Assembly (NCBI RefSeq): GCF_015547515.1
Contig: NZ_JADMVE010000001.1
Location: 806,406-870,405 of the forward strand
Source: Eubacterium sp. 1001713B170207_170306_E7
Lineage (GTDB): Bacteria > Bacillota > Clostridia > Eubacteriales > Eubacteriaceae
Direction: 5' to 3'
DNA length: 64,000 bases
Made by a program: the position numbers and the translations under genes. Under the pieces are notes generated by a model. That model was given only the letters and a program-made list of their open reading frames with translations. It was not told the origin of the DNA and ran no database searches. Numbering within the stretch: position 1 is the first letter of the stretch; every line of letters begins with the position of its first letter. Positions 43,139-52,024 of this stretch are shown in pieces.

Positions 43139-44860
43139 ATGAAGCTGATCCTAACAAAAATCAAAGAACACCTTGGGCTGTTTCTCACCGCCATCTTTTT
43201 TCTGACGGTCGAGTCCCTCAGTGATCTTCTGCAGCCCACGCTCATGTCTCACATTGTGGACGACGGGGTAAAAAACCAGGACGTGGGCACCGTGCTCTAT
43301 TTTGGCGCCATTATGCTGGGGGTGGCTTTTGTGGGCGCGGCAGGCGCGGTCATCCGGAACAACCTTTCGGTCCGCACCTCCCAGCAGATCGGGAAAGAGC
43401 TCCGCTCAGAGCTGTACCGGAAAATCCAGTCCTTTTCCTTTGAAAACATCGACCGGCTTCATCCCGCGTCTCTGATCACCCGCATTACCAACGACGTCAC
43501 CCAGATACAGAATTTCATTAACGGTACCATGCGCATACTGGTCAAAGCGCCCATCACCTGCATTGGCGCCATCCTCCTCATCATTACCCAAACGCCCAGA
43601 CAGACCCCGATGATTCTGATCATCCTGGTGGTTTCGACGCTGCTTATCCTGGGAAATATGCGCTTCGGCTATCCGAGGTTTGTACGGCTCCAGCGCAGGC
43701 TGGACCGTCTGAACAGTGTAAGCCGTGAGTTTCTGAGCGCCATCAGAGTGGTCAAGTCCTTTGGCAGAGAAGCCTATGAAACCAGCCGCTTTGCCACCGC
43801 CGCCGAAGAACTGGCAGGGGCCGGCGTCTCAGCCACCCGTGTGAGCGCGGTGTTTGGCCCACTGATCAACCTGACTGTCAACATTGGGATTGTGGTGCTG
43901 CTGTGGCTGGGGGGTACCGGAGGACATCAGGATGTGGGGAAGCTCATGGCCTCGGTCAATTATATGACCCAGGTGCTGTTTGCCCTGTCCATGGTTTCCA
44001 ATATCCTCAATACCATGGTACGGGCCACCGCCTCGGCCGAGCGTGTCCAGGAGGTGCTCTCCGAAAGGCCGGCCATGTCCGAGCCGGAAACGCCCATGTC
44101 CGCCGCGGCCGGCGGCAGTGTTGCCTTTGAGCATGTTTCCTTCTCCTACAGCCATTCGCCTGAGAAGGCGCTGGAGGACGTATCCTTCAGTCTGGACAGC
44201 GGGCAGGTTTTGGGCATCATCGGGGCTACCGGCTCCGGCAAGTCCACACTGGTCAGCCTGATTCCAAGGTTTTATGACGCTGCCGGAGGGCGGGTGCTGG
44301 TGGGCGGCAGGGATGTGCGCAGCCTCAAAACCGCGGAGCTGCGGGCCCTCATTGGCATGGTACCTCAGAAAGCCCTGCTGTTTTCCGGCACCATCCGGGA
44401 GAATTTAAAATGGGGCGATCCGGACGCGGACGATAAAACCCTGGATGCCGCCGCCCATGCCGCCTGCGCCGATGAATTTATCAGCAGCTTTCCCAAGGGC
44501 TGCGACACGGTTCTGGGACAGGGCGGGGTGAACCTGTCCGGCGGGCAGCGGCAGCGGCTTTCCATCGCGCGGGCCCTGATCCGCCGCCCCGCGGTTTTGA
44601 TAATGGACGACAGCACCAGTGCCCTTGACGCCACCACTGAGGCGGCAGTCATGAGCCGGATCCGGGAATACGCCAGGGGCGCCACCGTGATCCTCATCAG
44701 CCAGCGTATCGCCTCGGTCATGCGGGCGGATAAAATCCTCTGTATGGACGAGGGCCGTGTCTCCGGACTCGGCAGCCATGAAACGCTCATGGCAGAGAGC
44801 CCGGTCTACCGGGAAATTTATAAATCCCAGATAGGAGATGATGAACATGCCCGCCGCTAA
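43139..44860 (+). CDS. ABC exporter half-transporter A (heterodimeric multidrug type, degenerate Walker B)
   Basis: 573 residues. N-terminal transmembrane domain of about six helices (10-300), C-terminal ATPase: Walker A GATGSGKST, signature NLSGGQRQR, and Walker B LIMDDSTSALD in which the catalytic Glu is replaced by Asp. The second gene has the opposite asymmetry (canonical Glu, altered signature), the pattern of LmrCD/BmrCD-type heterodimers with one degenerate site. It exports drugs or lipids across the membrane. The second half-gene overlaps its stop. Confidence 0.92.
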   Translation: MKLILTKIKEHLGLFLTAIFFLTVESLSDLLQPTLMSHIVDDGVKNQDVGTVLYFGAIMLGVAFVGAAGAVIRNNLSVRTSQQIGKELRSELYRKIQSFSFENIDRLHPASLITRITNDVTQIQNFINGTMRILVKAPITCIGAILLIITQTPRQTPMILIILVVSTLLILGNMRFGYPRFVRLQRRLDRLNSVSREFLSAIRVVKSFGREAYETSRFATAAEELAGAGVSATRVSAVFGPLINLTVNIGIVVLLWLGGTGGHQDVGKLMASVNYMTQVLFALSMVSNILNTMVRATASAERVQEVLSERPAMSEPETPMSAAAGGSVAFEHVSFSYSHSPEKALEDVSFSLDSGQVLGIIGATGSGKSTLVSLIPRFYDAAGGRVLVGGRDVRSLKTAELRALIGMVPQKALLFSGTIRENLKWGDPDADDKTLDAAAHAACADEFISSFPKGCDTVLGQGGVNLSGGQRQRLSIARALIRRPAVLIMDDSTSALDATTEAAVMSRIREYARGATVILISQRIASVMRADKILCMDEGRVSGLGSHETLMAESPVYREIYKSQIGDDEHARR

Positions 44861-46655
44861 TCCCGCAGGACTGCCGCCAGCCCGGCGCTCACCCGGCAAA
44901 CACAGGATGGCCGAGGTGGTTAAGCCCCAAAACATGAAGGGAACGCTGTCCCGGCTCTGGAGCCTGACCAGAGGCCACCGCCAGGGCCTGTGGCTGGTCT
45001 TTGTTTTATCTGGACTGGCCTCTCTTTCCGCCATGCTGGCGCCGCTGCTGATCGGAAAAATCATCGACAGCATCAACAACGGCCATCTGTCTGTTTCGCT
45101 CCTCGTTTTTCTGCTGCTCACCTACACGGGCGACTGGGCCGTCCGTTTCGCGCAGAATTTTGTCATGGCCTCGGTATCCCAGCGCATGATCTGTTATATC
45201 CGCAAAGCGTTGTTTGACGTGATGAAGGAGCTGCCGCTGGCCTTTTTTGACCGGAGCCCCCACGGCGACCTCATGAGCCGTCTCACCAATGACATCGACA
45301 ATATCAGCTCCACCATTTCCGATTCCCTGGCGCAGCTCATGATGCTGGTCTTTACCTTTGTGGGGGTGCTTGGCATTATGCTTGCCCTCAATATCTGGCT
45401 GACGCTGGCGGCCCTGGCCGTCGTGCCTCTGGTTTTTTTGCTGACCCGCACCGTTACCCGCGTTACCCGAAAGCTGTATAAGCAACAGCAGGCGGCGCTC
45501 GGCCGGCTGGACGGCGAAATCGAGGAGACCATCTCAGGGCTGGCTCTGGTCAAGGCCTATGGCAGGGAGGAAGCTGTTATCGCGGAATTTGAGAAAAACA
45601 ACGACGCGCTCTGTGATGTGGGCACCAGAGCCCAGGTCTGGTCCGGCTACCTCATGCCGCTCATGAATGTGATCAAAAACCTCAGCTTTATATCGGTCTC
45701 CATTGTCAGCGGTGTTATGGCCGCCCAGGGGCTGGTAAGCATCGGGACCATCTCGAGCTTTCTGCTGTACTCCAGGCAGTTTACACGCCCTCTCAATGAA
45801 ATCGCCAATATTTACAATGTTTTTCAGACCGCCGTGGCCGGCGCTGAGCGGATCTTTGAAATCTTCGACGAAATCCCAGAGCCGCCAGACCCTCCGGACG
45901 CAATGCCCATTGTCCATCCCAGGGGCGACATCGCTTTCGACCATGTATTTTTTGGCTACACGCCGGATACGATGATCCTGAAGGATGTGAGCTTTGAGGC
46001 CAAAGCCGGAACCCGCGTGGCGGTTGTCGGCGCGACCGGAGCGGGAAAAACCACCATCATCAGCCTGCTGACAAGGTTTTATGATGTAACGGACGGACGT
46101 ATTCTGCTAGACGGCCGCGACCTGAGGCATTACCGCCTGGCGGATTTGAGACGGTGCTTTGGCGTCGTGCTTCAGGATACGGCCCTGTTTCATATGAGCA
46201 TTTTGGAAAATATCCGCTATGGGCGGGAGGACGCCGCGGACAGCGAAGTAATCGAAGCCGCAAGGGCCGCAGGGGCTCACGGGTTTATCAGCCGCCTGTC
46301 CGAGGGCTATCAGACAGTCATCACCGACGGCGGGGGAAGCCTGAGCCAGGGCGAGCGCCAGCTCCTCACCATTGCCCGCGCGATTCTGGCCGACGCGCCC
46401 ATCCTGATTCTGGACGAAGCCACCAGCTCTGTGGACACACGTACCGAACGGCGCATCCAGGAGGCCATGCGGCGCCTTACACAGGGGCGCACCTCCTTTA
46501 TGATCGCCCACCGGCTCTCGACAATCCGTGACGCAGACCAGATACTTCTGCTGGAAAACGGCCGTGTCGCTGAGATGGGCAGCCATCAGGAGCTCATGGC
46601 TTTGGGCGGCGTTTACTGCCGTATGTACAAAACCCAGCTGGGGATCGAAAATTAA
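44847..46655 (+). CDS. ABC exporter half-transporter B (canonical ATPase site)
   Basis: 602 residues if ATG 44847 is used (AGGAG nine bases upstream); alternative ATGs lie at 44838 and 44841. A transmembrane domain (about 25-310) and ATPase: Walker A GATGAGKTT, signature LSQGERQ in place of LSGGQ, Walker B LILDEATSSVD. Together with the first subunit it makes a heterodimer with one consensus and one degenerate nucleotide site. It starts 14 bp before the partner's stop, so they are cotranslated. Confidence 0.92.
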   Translation: MPAANPAGLPPARRSPGKHRMAEVVKPQNMKGTLSRLWSLTRGHRQGLWLVFVLSGLASLSAMLAPLLIGKIIDSINNGHLSVSLLVFLLLTYTGDWAVRFAQNFVMASVSQRMICYIRKALFDVMKELPLAFFDRSPHGDLMSRLTNDIDNISSTISDSLAQLMMLVFTFVGVLGIMLALNIWLTLAALAVVPLVFLLTRTVTRVTRKLYKQQQAALGRLDGEIEETISGLALVKAYGREEAVIAEFEKNNDALCDVGTRAQVWSGYLMPLMNVIKNLSFISVSIVSGVMAAQGLVSIGTISSFLLYSRQFTRPLNEIANIYNVFQTAVAGAERIFEIFDEIPEPPDPPDAMPIVHPRGDIAFDHVFFGYTPDTMILKDVSFEAKAGTRVAVVGATGAGKTTIISLLTRFYDVTDGRILLDGRDLRHYRLADLRRCFGVVLQDTALFHMSILENIRYGREDAADSEVIEAARAAGAHGFISRLSEGYQTVITDGGGSLSQGERQLLTIARAILADAPILILDEATSSVDTRTERRIQEAMRRLTQGRTSFMIAHRLSTIRDADQILLLENGRVAEMGSHQELMALGGVYCRMYKTQLGIEN

Positions 46656-46665
46656 CGAAGCGGAG

Positions 46666-46696
46666 GGCACAGCACAATTTTGCGCTGTGCTTTTTG
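46666..46696 (+). repeat. Dispersed palindrome copy 9 (terminator)
   Basis: GCACAGC and GCTGTGC around ACAATTTTGC, then TTTTTG. It closes the ABC exporter operon. Confidence 0.88.
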
Positions 46697-46703
46697 TATC
46701 TGC

Positions 46704-46732
46704 TTGACAAAGGTCCGGCGATACACTATGAT
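46704..46732 (+). promoter_or_regulatory. Promoter of the DUF2871 gene
   Basis: TTGACA (46704-46709) and TATGAT (46727-46732) with a 17-bp spacer. Confidence 0.78.
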
Positions 46733-46772
46733 TGATCATGAACGATGTTCATATTGAAAGGAGTGTCTGAAA

Positions 46773-47186
46773 ATGAAGAAAATGATCAACACCGCTTTTA
46801 CCTACGCGCTGCTCGCCATGGCAGGCGGTGTGTTTTACAGGGAATTTACAAAATTTAACCATTTTACCGGCCAGACCAACCTGGGCTTTGTCCACACGCA
46901 TCTCTTTGTGCTTGGGATGATCGGCTTTCTGATCGTGGCGCTGTTTGTCAAAAACCTGCCCGACGTTATAACCGACAGGAAATTCAAGGCGTTTTATATT
47001 CTGTACAACACCGGCCTCTGTATCACAGCCGTAACACTGGCCTGGCGGGGGATTATTCAGGTGCTGTCGATTCCGGTCAGCGGCGCCTTGAGCGCATCCA
47101 TTTCTGGTATCGCCGGGATCGGACATATTTTACTCGGAGTTGGAATCGTCTTGTTTTTTATAATCCTCAGGAAAAAAGCCGACTGA
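46773..47186 (+). CDS. DUF2871 family membrane protein
   Basis: 137 residues from ATG 46773 behind AAAGGAG, with four membrane helices. The pattern GGVFYREFTKFNHFTGQTNLGFVHTHLFVLG at residues 18-48 is the DUF2871 signature. It contains two conserved His residues (FVHTHLF) that might bind a metal or heme. Function unknown. It stands alone with its own promoter and terminator. Confidence 0.82.
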   Translation: MKKMINTAFTYALLAMAGGVFYREFTKFNHFTGQTNLGFVHTHLFVLGMIGFLIVALFVKNLPDVITDRKFKAFYILYNTGLCITAVTLAWRGIIQVLSIPVSGALSASISGIAGIGHILLGVGIVLFFIILRKKAD

Positions 47187-47227
47187 AAAAAGGACAGCCA
47201 CGCGTAATGTACGCGGCTGTCCTTTTT
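47186..47227. terminator. Bidirectional terminator between DUF2871 and the lipoprotein gene
   Basis: AAAAAGGACAGCC, CGCGT and complementary ACGCG, GGCTGTCCTTTTT form a long stem around AATGT, flanked by A and T runs, serving convergent genes. Confidence 0.88.
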
Positions 47228-47234
47228 GCTTATC

Positions 47235-49136
47235 CTAATTCTGAATGACGGTGAAGCGGCCGTCTCCGCTCGGGGCAATGGCACCGCTGCCGCTGATGGC
47301 CTGCTCGACAACCGCAGCAATGGAATCTCCGGTTTTTTCACAGGTAATGAAAAATTCCGCCGGGACCGTTTCATCCATGACAGCGACTGTGTACATCTGA
47401 TCCGGGTCAATGGCCCGGCCATCGTCTGTTATGATCTTACGGATACGCTGCCCGGGCTCGGCTGACGGCGCGTACTCGGCCCGGAGGCCGGAAAAGTAGT
47501 AAAACCAGCCGGTCACGTTATTATCCACAGGAATGGCGTATTCCAGCGTTTGAATCAGGTTTTCGCCGGTCATGCTTACCTTCCAGAGCGTACCGGTCTC
47601 ATCGTGCTTGAGGTCGGGCAGGATGCGCAGGACATCGGCCGAGGTAACGGGTCCGCTGTAAAAGCGTGCGCTGATGCCCTTGCCATTGTATTTTCCGTCC
47701 TTTCCGTTGTCCAGAAAGAGGGCGATATCACAGCCGCTCTGGCTGCGCATGGCGTCGGTGACAAAATTCCCGGTCTCAATCAGGGTAAAATCCGAGTCGG
47801 CCGTGCCGATGGCCGTCTCGTCCTCAGCCTCTGGCGGCGAGGTATTCTGAGCGTCCACCATTTTAATGACATCTTCCTTGGTCATATCTCCCCGCAGCAG
47901 ACCACTCAAGCCCTTTCGCAGGGCAGGCTGAGCGTTTTCCAGTTCTGGAAAGGTGGTGTAGCGCCCGTGATTGAGGGTGGGGAGCAGCGCCTGAATTTCG
48001 GGGACATCCGGCGGCGCCACACCAACGAGACTCGAGAACATGGCGCCGGTATCCGCGCCCAGGGCCTCCTGGCCTTCCGGGGTGGAGATATAATCCATGA
48101 GCTTAAGCGCCAACTCGTACTTTTCTTTATTTTCAGGCTCCGCGAGGTGCTTATTCATGCCGATATAGCAGACCCGGTACAGCCGTGCCCATTCGTTGTC
48201 AATGCCGGGATTAAAAAAGGGCATCAGGGCAAACTCATCCTCGGAGCCCAACAGTGAACTTGCCATCCTCGCCATTAAAACCGAATCCTCCACCATGGCG
48301 CATTCGCGGGTTGTGAGCATGCGCTCCCGGTCAGAGTAGGAAATATCCAGGTCGCTCTTTTTCCATACACCCGCGTCGCACATTTCCTTAAATACATCGA
48401 GCGCCGCGCCAAAATGGTCGCCAAAGCTCCCGTTTCCGGCGTTATAGCTGTCCAGCCACTGGGCGTCCTGGGGCTTACTGTAAAAATTTCCGTAATTGTA
48501 GCCCACAAAGGCTGTATCCAGGACCTCCTCATTTTCAAAGCCAAACTGGATGGAACGCATACCGCTGTCCTCGATGGTTTTGCAGAGCGCGATGAAGCTG
48601 CTGTAATCCGTCGGAACATTCCAGCCCTTTTCCTGAAAAAGGGTTTTATTGTAGATAATTCCCCTGACCTGGGCGGGACCGGGGAGGTAGTAGAGGCTGC
48701 CGTCCTGGGACATTTCATTGAGCGTCGACAGGTTGTACCGGCTGGTGAAAGCCATTCCTGAGAGGTCCAGAAGGCGGTCCTCAAGGTATTCTTCGCCCAC
48801 GCTCATGGGCCAGGTCATAACAATATCGGTCAGGTCGTCATGCTCTAACCTTTTTTTGTACTCGTCTGTGCCCATACTGTGGGTATAGTTGCCGACCTGC
48901 ACAATATCAATGTCCGGGAATTTTGCCTCCACGGCCTCTTCAAAGCGGTTGATGCTAAAGGCGTATTTAACCAGAATGGTCAGCTGTGTCCGTGAGGGAT
49001 CAGCGGCCTTCTGCGACAGGATCTCGGCGTTTTCTGTTTTCTCAGGCGCGCTGCAGGAGGCCAGAAAAAGCAGCAGCGCAATGGCGGTAAAAACCAGTAA
49101 CACCCGGATAAAAAACACTTTTTTTTCAGATTGCAC
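47235..49136 (-). CDS. Lipoprotein: extracellular solute-binding domain fused to 5'-nucleotidase C-terminal domain
   Basis: 633 residues. The signal peptide ends at a lipobox LLFLASC (Cys near residue 28). Residues about 45-420 form a periplasmic-type binding protein of the sugar/carbohydrate family (LYYLPGPAQVRGIIYNKTLF, PEGQEALGADTGAMFS). Residues 440-630 form a 5'-nucleotidase C-terminal domain (NFVTDAMR, GPVTSADVLRILP, LIQTLEYAI). The catalytic N-terminal nucleotidase domain is missing, so this is likely a binding module. It sits 17 bp upstream of the GGDEF/EAL gene's stop, in the same direction. A sensory partner is plausible. Confidence 0.85.
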   Translation of the reverse strand: MQSEKKVFFIRVLLVFTAIALLLFLASCSAPEKTENAEILSQKAADPSRTQLTILVKYAFSINRFEEAVEAKFPDIDIVQVGNYTHSMGTDEYKKRLEHDDLTDIVMTWPMSVGEEYLEDRLLDLSGMAFTSRYNLSTLNEMSQDGSLYYLPGPAQVRGIIYNKTLFQEKGWNVPTDYSSFIALCKTIEDSGMRSIQFGFENEEVLDTAFVGYNYGNFYSKPQDAQWLDSYNAGNGSFGDHFGAALDVFKEMCDAGVWKKSDLDISYSDRERMLTTRECAMVEDSVLMARMASSLLGSEDEFALMPFFNPGIDNEWARLYRVCYIGMNKHLAEPENKEKYELALKLMDYISTPEGQEALGADTGAMFSSLVGVAPPDVPEIQALLPTLNHGRYTTFPELENAQPALRKGLSGLLRGDMTKEDVIKMVDAQNTSPPEAEDETAIGTADSDFTLIETGNFVTDAMRSQSGCDIALFLDNGKDGKYNGKGISARFYSGPVTSADVLRILPDLKHDETGTLWKVSMTGENLIQTLEYAIPVDNNVTGWFYYFSGLRAEYAPSAEPGQRIRKIITDDGRAIDPDQMYTVAVMDETVPAEFFITCEKTGDSIAAVVEQAISGSGAIAPSGDGRFTVIQN

Positions 49137-49153
49137 AGCGGTGCCCTCCTTGT

Positions 49154-51442
49154 CTATTCAATATTTTTACCAAAAAGCAGACGTTCAAAATCCTTTATGC
49201 TCATGGGCTTTGCAAACACATACCCCTGAATATAATCGCAGCCGGCCTTTTTCAGCATTTCAACCTGGGCGCGCTCCTCAATCCCCTCGGCAACCGCCTC
49301 CATGGAGAGCGCCTTGGCCATGCTGATGATGTTTTTGACCACGGCCTCGCTTTTAGTAGACTGGGCGGCGCTTCCGTAGAAAAAGATGCGGTCCAGCTTC
49401 AGCGTGTCCACTGGAATGGTGCGGATAAGGTTCAGCGAGGAATAGCCGCTGCCAAAGTCATCCATGGAGCAGCCAAAACCGGCGCTCCGGATGGTCTCGA
49501 TGATTTGGGCAAGCTGATCGGTATTTTCGAGCACGATACTCTCGGTCAGCTCAATTTCCAGATACTTGCGGTCAATGCTGTATTTTTCCGACAGCTCAAT
49601 ATAGGGCTTCAGGAAATGGGGGTCCTTCAGGTGCATTCTGGAACAGTTGATGGATATTTTGACCGGTGTCAGGCCATGATCCAGCCACTTCCGGAGCGTG
49701 CGGCAGACCTCCTCGAACACGTAGAGGTCAAGCTGTATGATAAACCCGTTTCTTTCAAAAAGCGGAATAAACTCATCTGGAAAAATCATTTTGCTGGGAG
49801 TGTTAAACCAGCGGACAAGGGCCTCGGCCCCGCCGATCACCTCTTCCGGCAGATGGTATTTGGGCTGAAGGTAAACCTGAAACTCCTTTTTTTGAATGGC
49901 GGCCTCCATCATGTCCTCCAGCTGTTTTTCACGCAGGAGCTGCTGCCTTGTGGCATCGTCATAGAAAGAATAATGCAGCTTGTTTTCAATGGCCTTGGCC
50001 GGACTGCGCAGCGCCAGCCTGGCGCGGTCAATCATCTGAGTGACAGGCAGGGAAGGGTCGATGACCACATAAATACCGTATTCTGTGACGGGCAGCGTCA
50101 TCGAGGCGTTTTCAGCGTGTATTTTGGCATTGGCCGAAAAATACCACTCAGAAAACCGTGACAGCAGGGAAGCGTCGTCCTGATACTGCATCAGGATACA
50201 GAAATTGTCTGCTGAGAGGCGCCCCATACATTCCTCCTCTGACAGGCGGGACTGGATGTGCTGGTCAAAAAGACGCAGGATCAGGTCACAGTTTTTACGG
50301 CCGAACTGCTCATTTAATACCTTGAATTTCTCGATATTTGTAAAAACAACGGCGTAGGTGCCGGGCTCAGCCTTTTCCAGAAACCCACGGGCGAGATCGT
50401 AAAACCGCTGAATGGTGTTACCGCCGGTCACCCGGTCAACATAAGCGATTTCCTCCAGCTTTTTCCGGTGTTTGTTGAAGGTGTACAGGATAAAAGCGAT
50501 TAAAAAGAGGAAAGCCAGACTGATAAAGCCGCAGATAACGAGGGTGCTTCTGAGCAGCGCCTCCGATTTCTGGTTAACCACCTGTACGGGCACAAAGTTC
50601 AGGAGATACCAGTCCCCCTGGGTGATCGGGGTATAGATCATATACCGGTGGACGCCGTCGGCGGTAAAGCTCAGCTGGTCGGACCGGTCTGCGTCGATAT
50701 CGGCCTTTAATTTTTCCAGGCTGCTCCCATCGTCGAAGCTGGCGTCTTTGATCGAGGCGAAAATATTATAGCCGGTCTGCATGGCGTATTTAGAGGTGGG
50801 CCGGGTCACAGAGGTGCCGGATTTGGTAATGAGCTGTGAGTAAGCCTTTTCACCAAAGGACGACATGGAAAGAACCTGGTCAAAGGCCGCCGGGTCATAG
50901 CTGGCCATCAGGGCAATCATCTCCCGGCCGCCGACTCTCAGGCCGTTCAGCGGCACCGAAAAGATGATGTATTCCTGATTGTTGATCATCTGGGTCGTAG
51001 ACAGGATCTCGCTTTTACCAAGGATCTTTTCCCGGGCCTCGGCGTCCAGATTTAAAAAAATACCTGTGCTGTCATCCACATTAAAGGCGTTACCATCGGT
51101 ATCAATGAGCATCAGACTTTTGTAATTTGAGTGCGCGCGCTGACTCTGGAGAACGGGCTGGATATCGGAAAAAGCGGGATATGCCTTACCTTCCTGTGAC
51201 GACGCCATGGTGTACAGAACGTTAAAATTATCGGCCAGAATAAGGTCGATATTTTTACAGATCCGGGATGAAACTTCCTGAAGATAGGTTTTGCTCTCAT
51301 CACGAATGGTTGAGTACAGCCTCTGGTAATATTGAAAGCAAAAAAGAACGGTGACGACACAGACGCCGATCAGCGTCAAAAAAACCCAACGGTACCCTTT
51401 AACGGCTTCAAGAAAAGGATGCCGCCCCTTTGATTTCTCCAA
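49154..51442 (-). CDS. Membrane-bound cyclic-di-GMP phosphodiesterase (dCache, degenerate GGDEF, active-type EAL)
   Basis: 762 residues from TTG 51442. Membrane helix at about 15-35, an extracellular double-Cache-like region (about 40-300), a second helix (about 302-325), a GGDEF-fold domain with the active loop reduced to GRLSADNF, and a C-terminal EAL domain (about 505-755). The EAL residues are intact: AEALVRW, SINCSR, EIELTES, MDDFGSG, LKLDR and AEGIEE. It should degrade c-di-GMP to pGpG under control of an external signal, perhaps bound by the paired lipoprotein. Substrate and output unknown. Confidence 0.9.
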   Translation of the reverse strand: MEKSKGRHPFLEAVKGYRWVFLTLIGVCVVTVLFCFQYYQRLYSTIRDESKTYLQEVSSRICKNIDLILADNFNVLYTMASSQEGKAYPAFSDIQPVLQSQRAHSNYKSLMLIDTDGNAFNVDDSTGIFLNLDAEAREKILGKSEILSTTQMINNQEYIIFSVPLNGLRVGGREMIALMASYDPAAFDQVLSMSSFGEKAYSQLITKSGTSVTRPTSKYAMQTGYNIFASIKDASFDDGSSLEKLKADIDADRSDQLSFTADGVHRYMIYTPITQGDWYLLNFVPVQVVNQKSEALLRSTLVICGFISLAFLFLIAFILYTFNKHRKKLEEIAYVDRVTGGNTIQRFYDLARGFLEKAEPGTYAVVFTNIEKFKVLNEQFGRKNCDLILRLFDQHIQSRLSEEECMGRLSADNFCILMQYQDDASLLSRFSEWYFSANAKIHAENASMTLPVTEYGIYVVIDPSLPVTQMIDRARLALRSPAKAIENKLHYSFYDDATRQQLLREKQLEDMMEAAIQKKEFQVYLQPKYHLPEEVIGGAEALVRWFNTPSKMIFPDEFIPLFERNGFIIQLDLYVFEEVCRTLRKWLDHGLTPVKISINCSRMHLKDPHFLKPYIELSEKYSIDRKYLEIELTESIVLENTDQLAQIIETIRSAGFGCSMDDFGSGYSSLNLIRTIPVDTLKLDRIFFYGSAAQSTKSEAVVKNIISMAKALSMEAVAEGIEERAQVEMLKKAGCDYIQGYVFAKPMSIKDFERLLFGKNIE

Positions 51443-51579
51443 TACTCTACCCCCTGTAGATAAATGATGTACTTTTTTTATGAAATGAAGTCGACATCAA
51501 GTTTTTGTTTAATATTATATCAGAATTTGTCCGAAATAGCGATGGTTTTATTTAAAATATACCGCCCGAATTAAAAATA

Positions 51580-51619
51580 AACAAGAGACCCACGCAGCTT
51601 TGCACAGGTCTCTTGTTTT
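51580..51619. terminator. Terminator-like hairpin, bidirectional
   Basis: AAACAAGAGACC and GGTCTCTTGTTT around 16 nt, with A-rich and T-rich flanks. No gene ends directly at it; it may end an upstream-truncated unit. The rest of 51443-51674 shows no gene. Confidence 0.65.
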
Positions 51620-51674
51620 AGTTGATCAATCCGAGTTCTGATAAGCAAAATGCGCCTCCGCCACGAGAAAGCTC

Positions 51675-51905
51675 GTGGCGTTATCTTTACCCTGCGCCGA
51701 CGCCCTTGAACAGCTGGCCTATCAGGCGGAATCCGGAACCTGGCGTAACGCCTATTTATCCGGCGCTAAGGAGCTTCGGGATGGAACCACCACCGACACA
51801 GCGCTTAAAGCCAACACCAGTATCGAAGGGAACCAGGACATTCTCAAAAAGCTGACCGAGCACATGGTGACCTTTGAATATTTCTTTAATATCGTCGAAC
51901 CCTGA
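51675..51905 (+). pseudogene. Remnant of an alkylsulfatase-like (SdsA1/YjcS) metallo-hydrolase
   Basis: A 76-codon open frame whose first part, DALEQLAYQAESGTWRNAYL, matches the dimerisation domain of SdsA1-type alkylsulfatases. Its final part (EGNQDILKKLTEHMVTFEYFF) matches the last residues of their SCP2-like C-terminal domain. These regions are normally about 150 residues apart, and the N-terminal metallo-beta-lactamase part is absent. It is thus an internally deleted relic. A perfect CCACGAG/CTCGTGG hairpin lies at 51659-51676, at its left end. Confidence 0.65.
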
Positions 51906-51915
51906 GTCAGGATTG

Positions 51916-51948
51916 GAGCACGGCACACTTTTGCGCCGTGCTCTTTTT
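51916..51948 (+). repeat. Dispersed palindrome copy 10 (terminator)
   Basis: GAGCACGGC and GCCGTGCTC around ACACTTTTGC, followed by TTTTTGG, directly after the alkylsulfatase relic. It may have been that gene's terminator. Confidence 0.9.
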
Positions 51949-52024
51949 GGATTCCCTTTTGACTTTTACCTGCACTTATTGTAAGATAGGAAGGCTAACG
52001 AAATAAAAAATTAAAGAGGATACA

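Noticed and set aside
51622-51855. 77-residue frame overlapping the alkylsulfatase relic.
   Set aside because: Different frame, Pro/Ser-rich, without any domain; the alkylsulfatase-like frame explains the segment.
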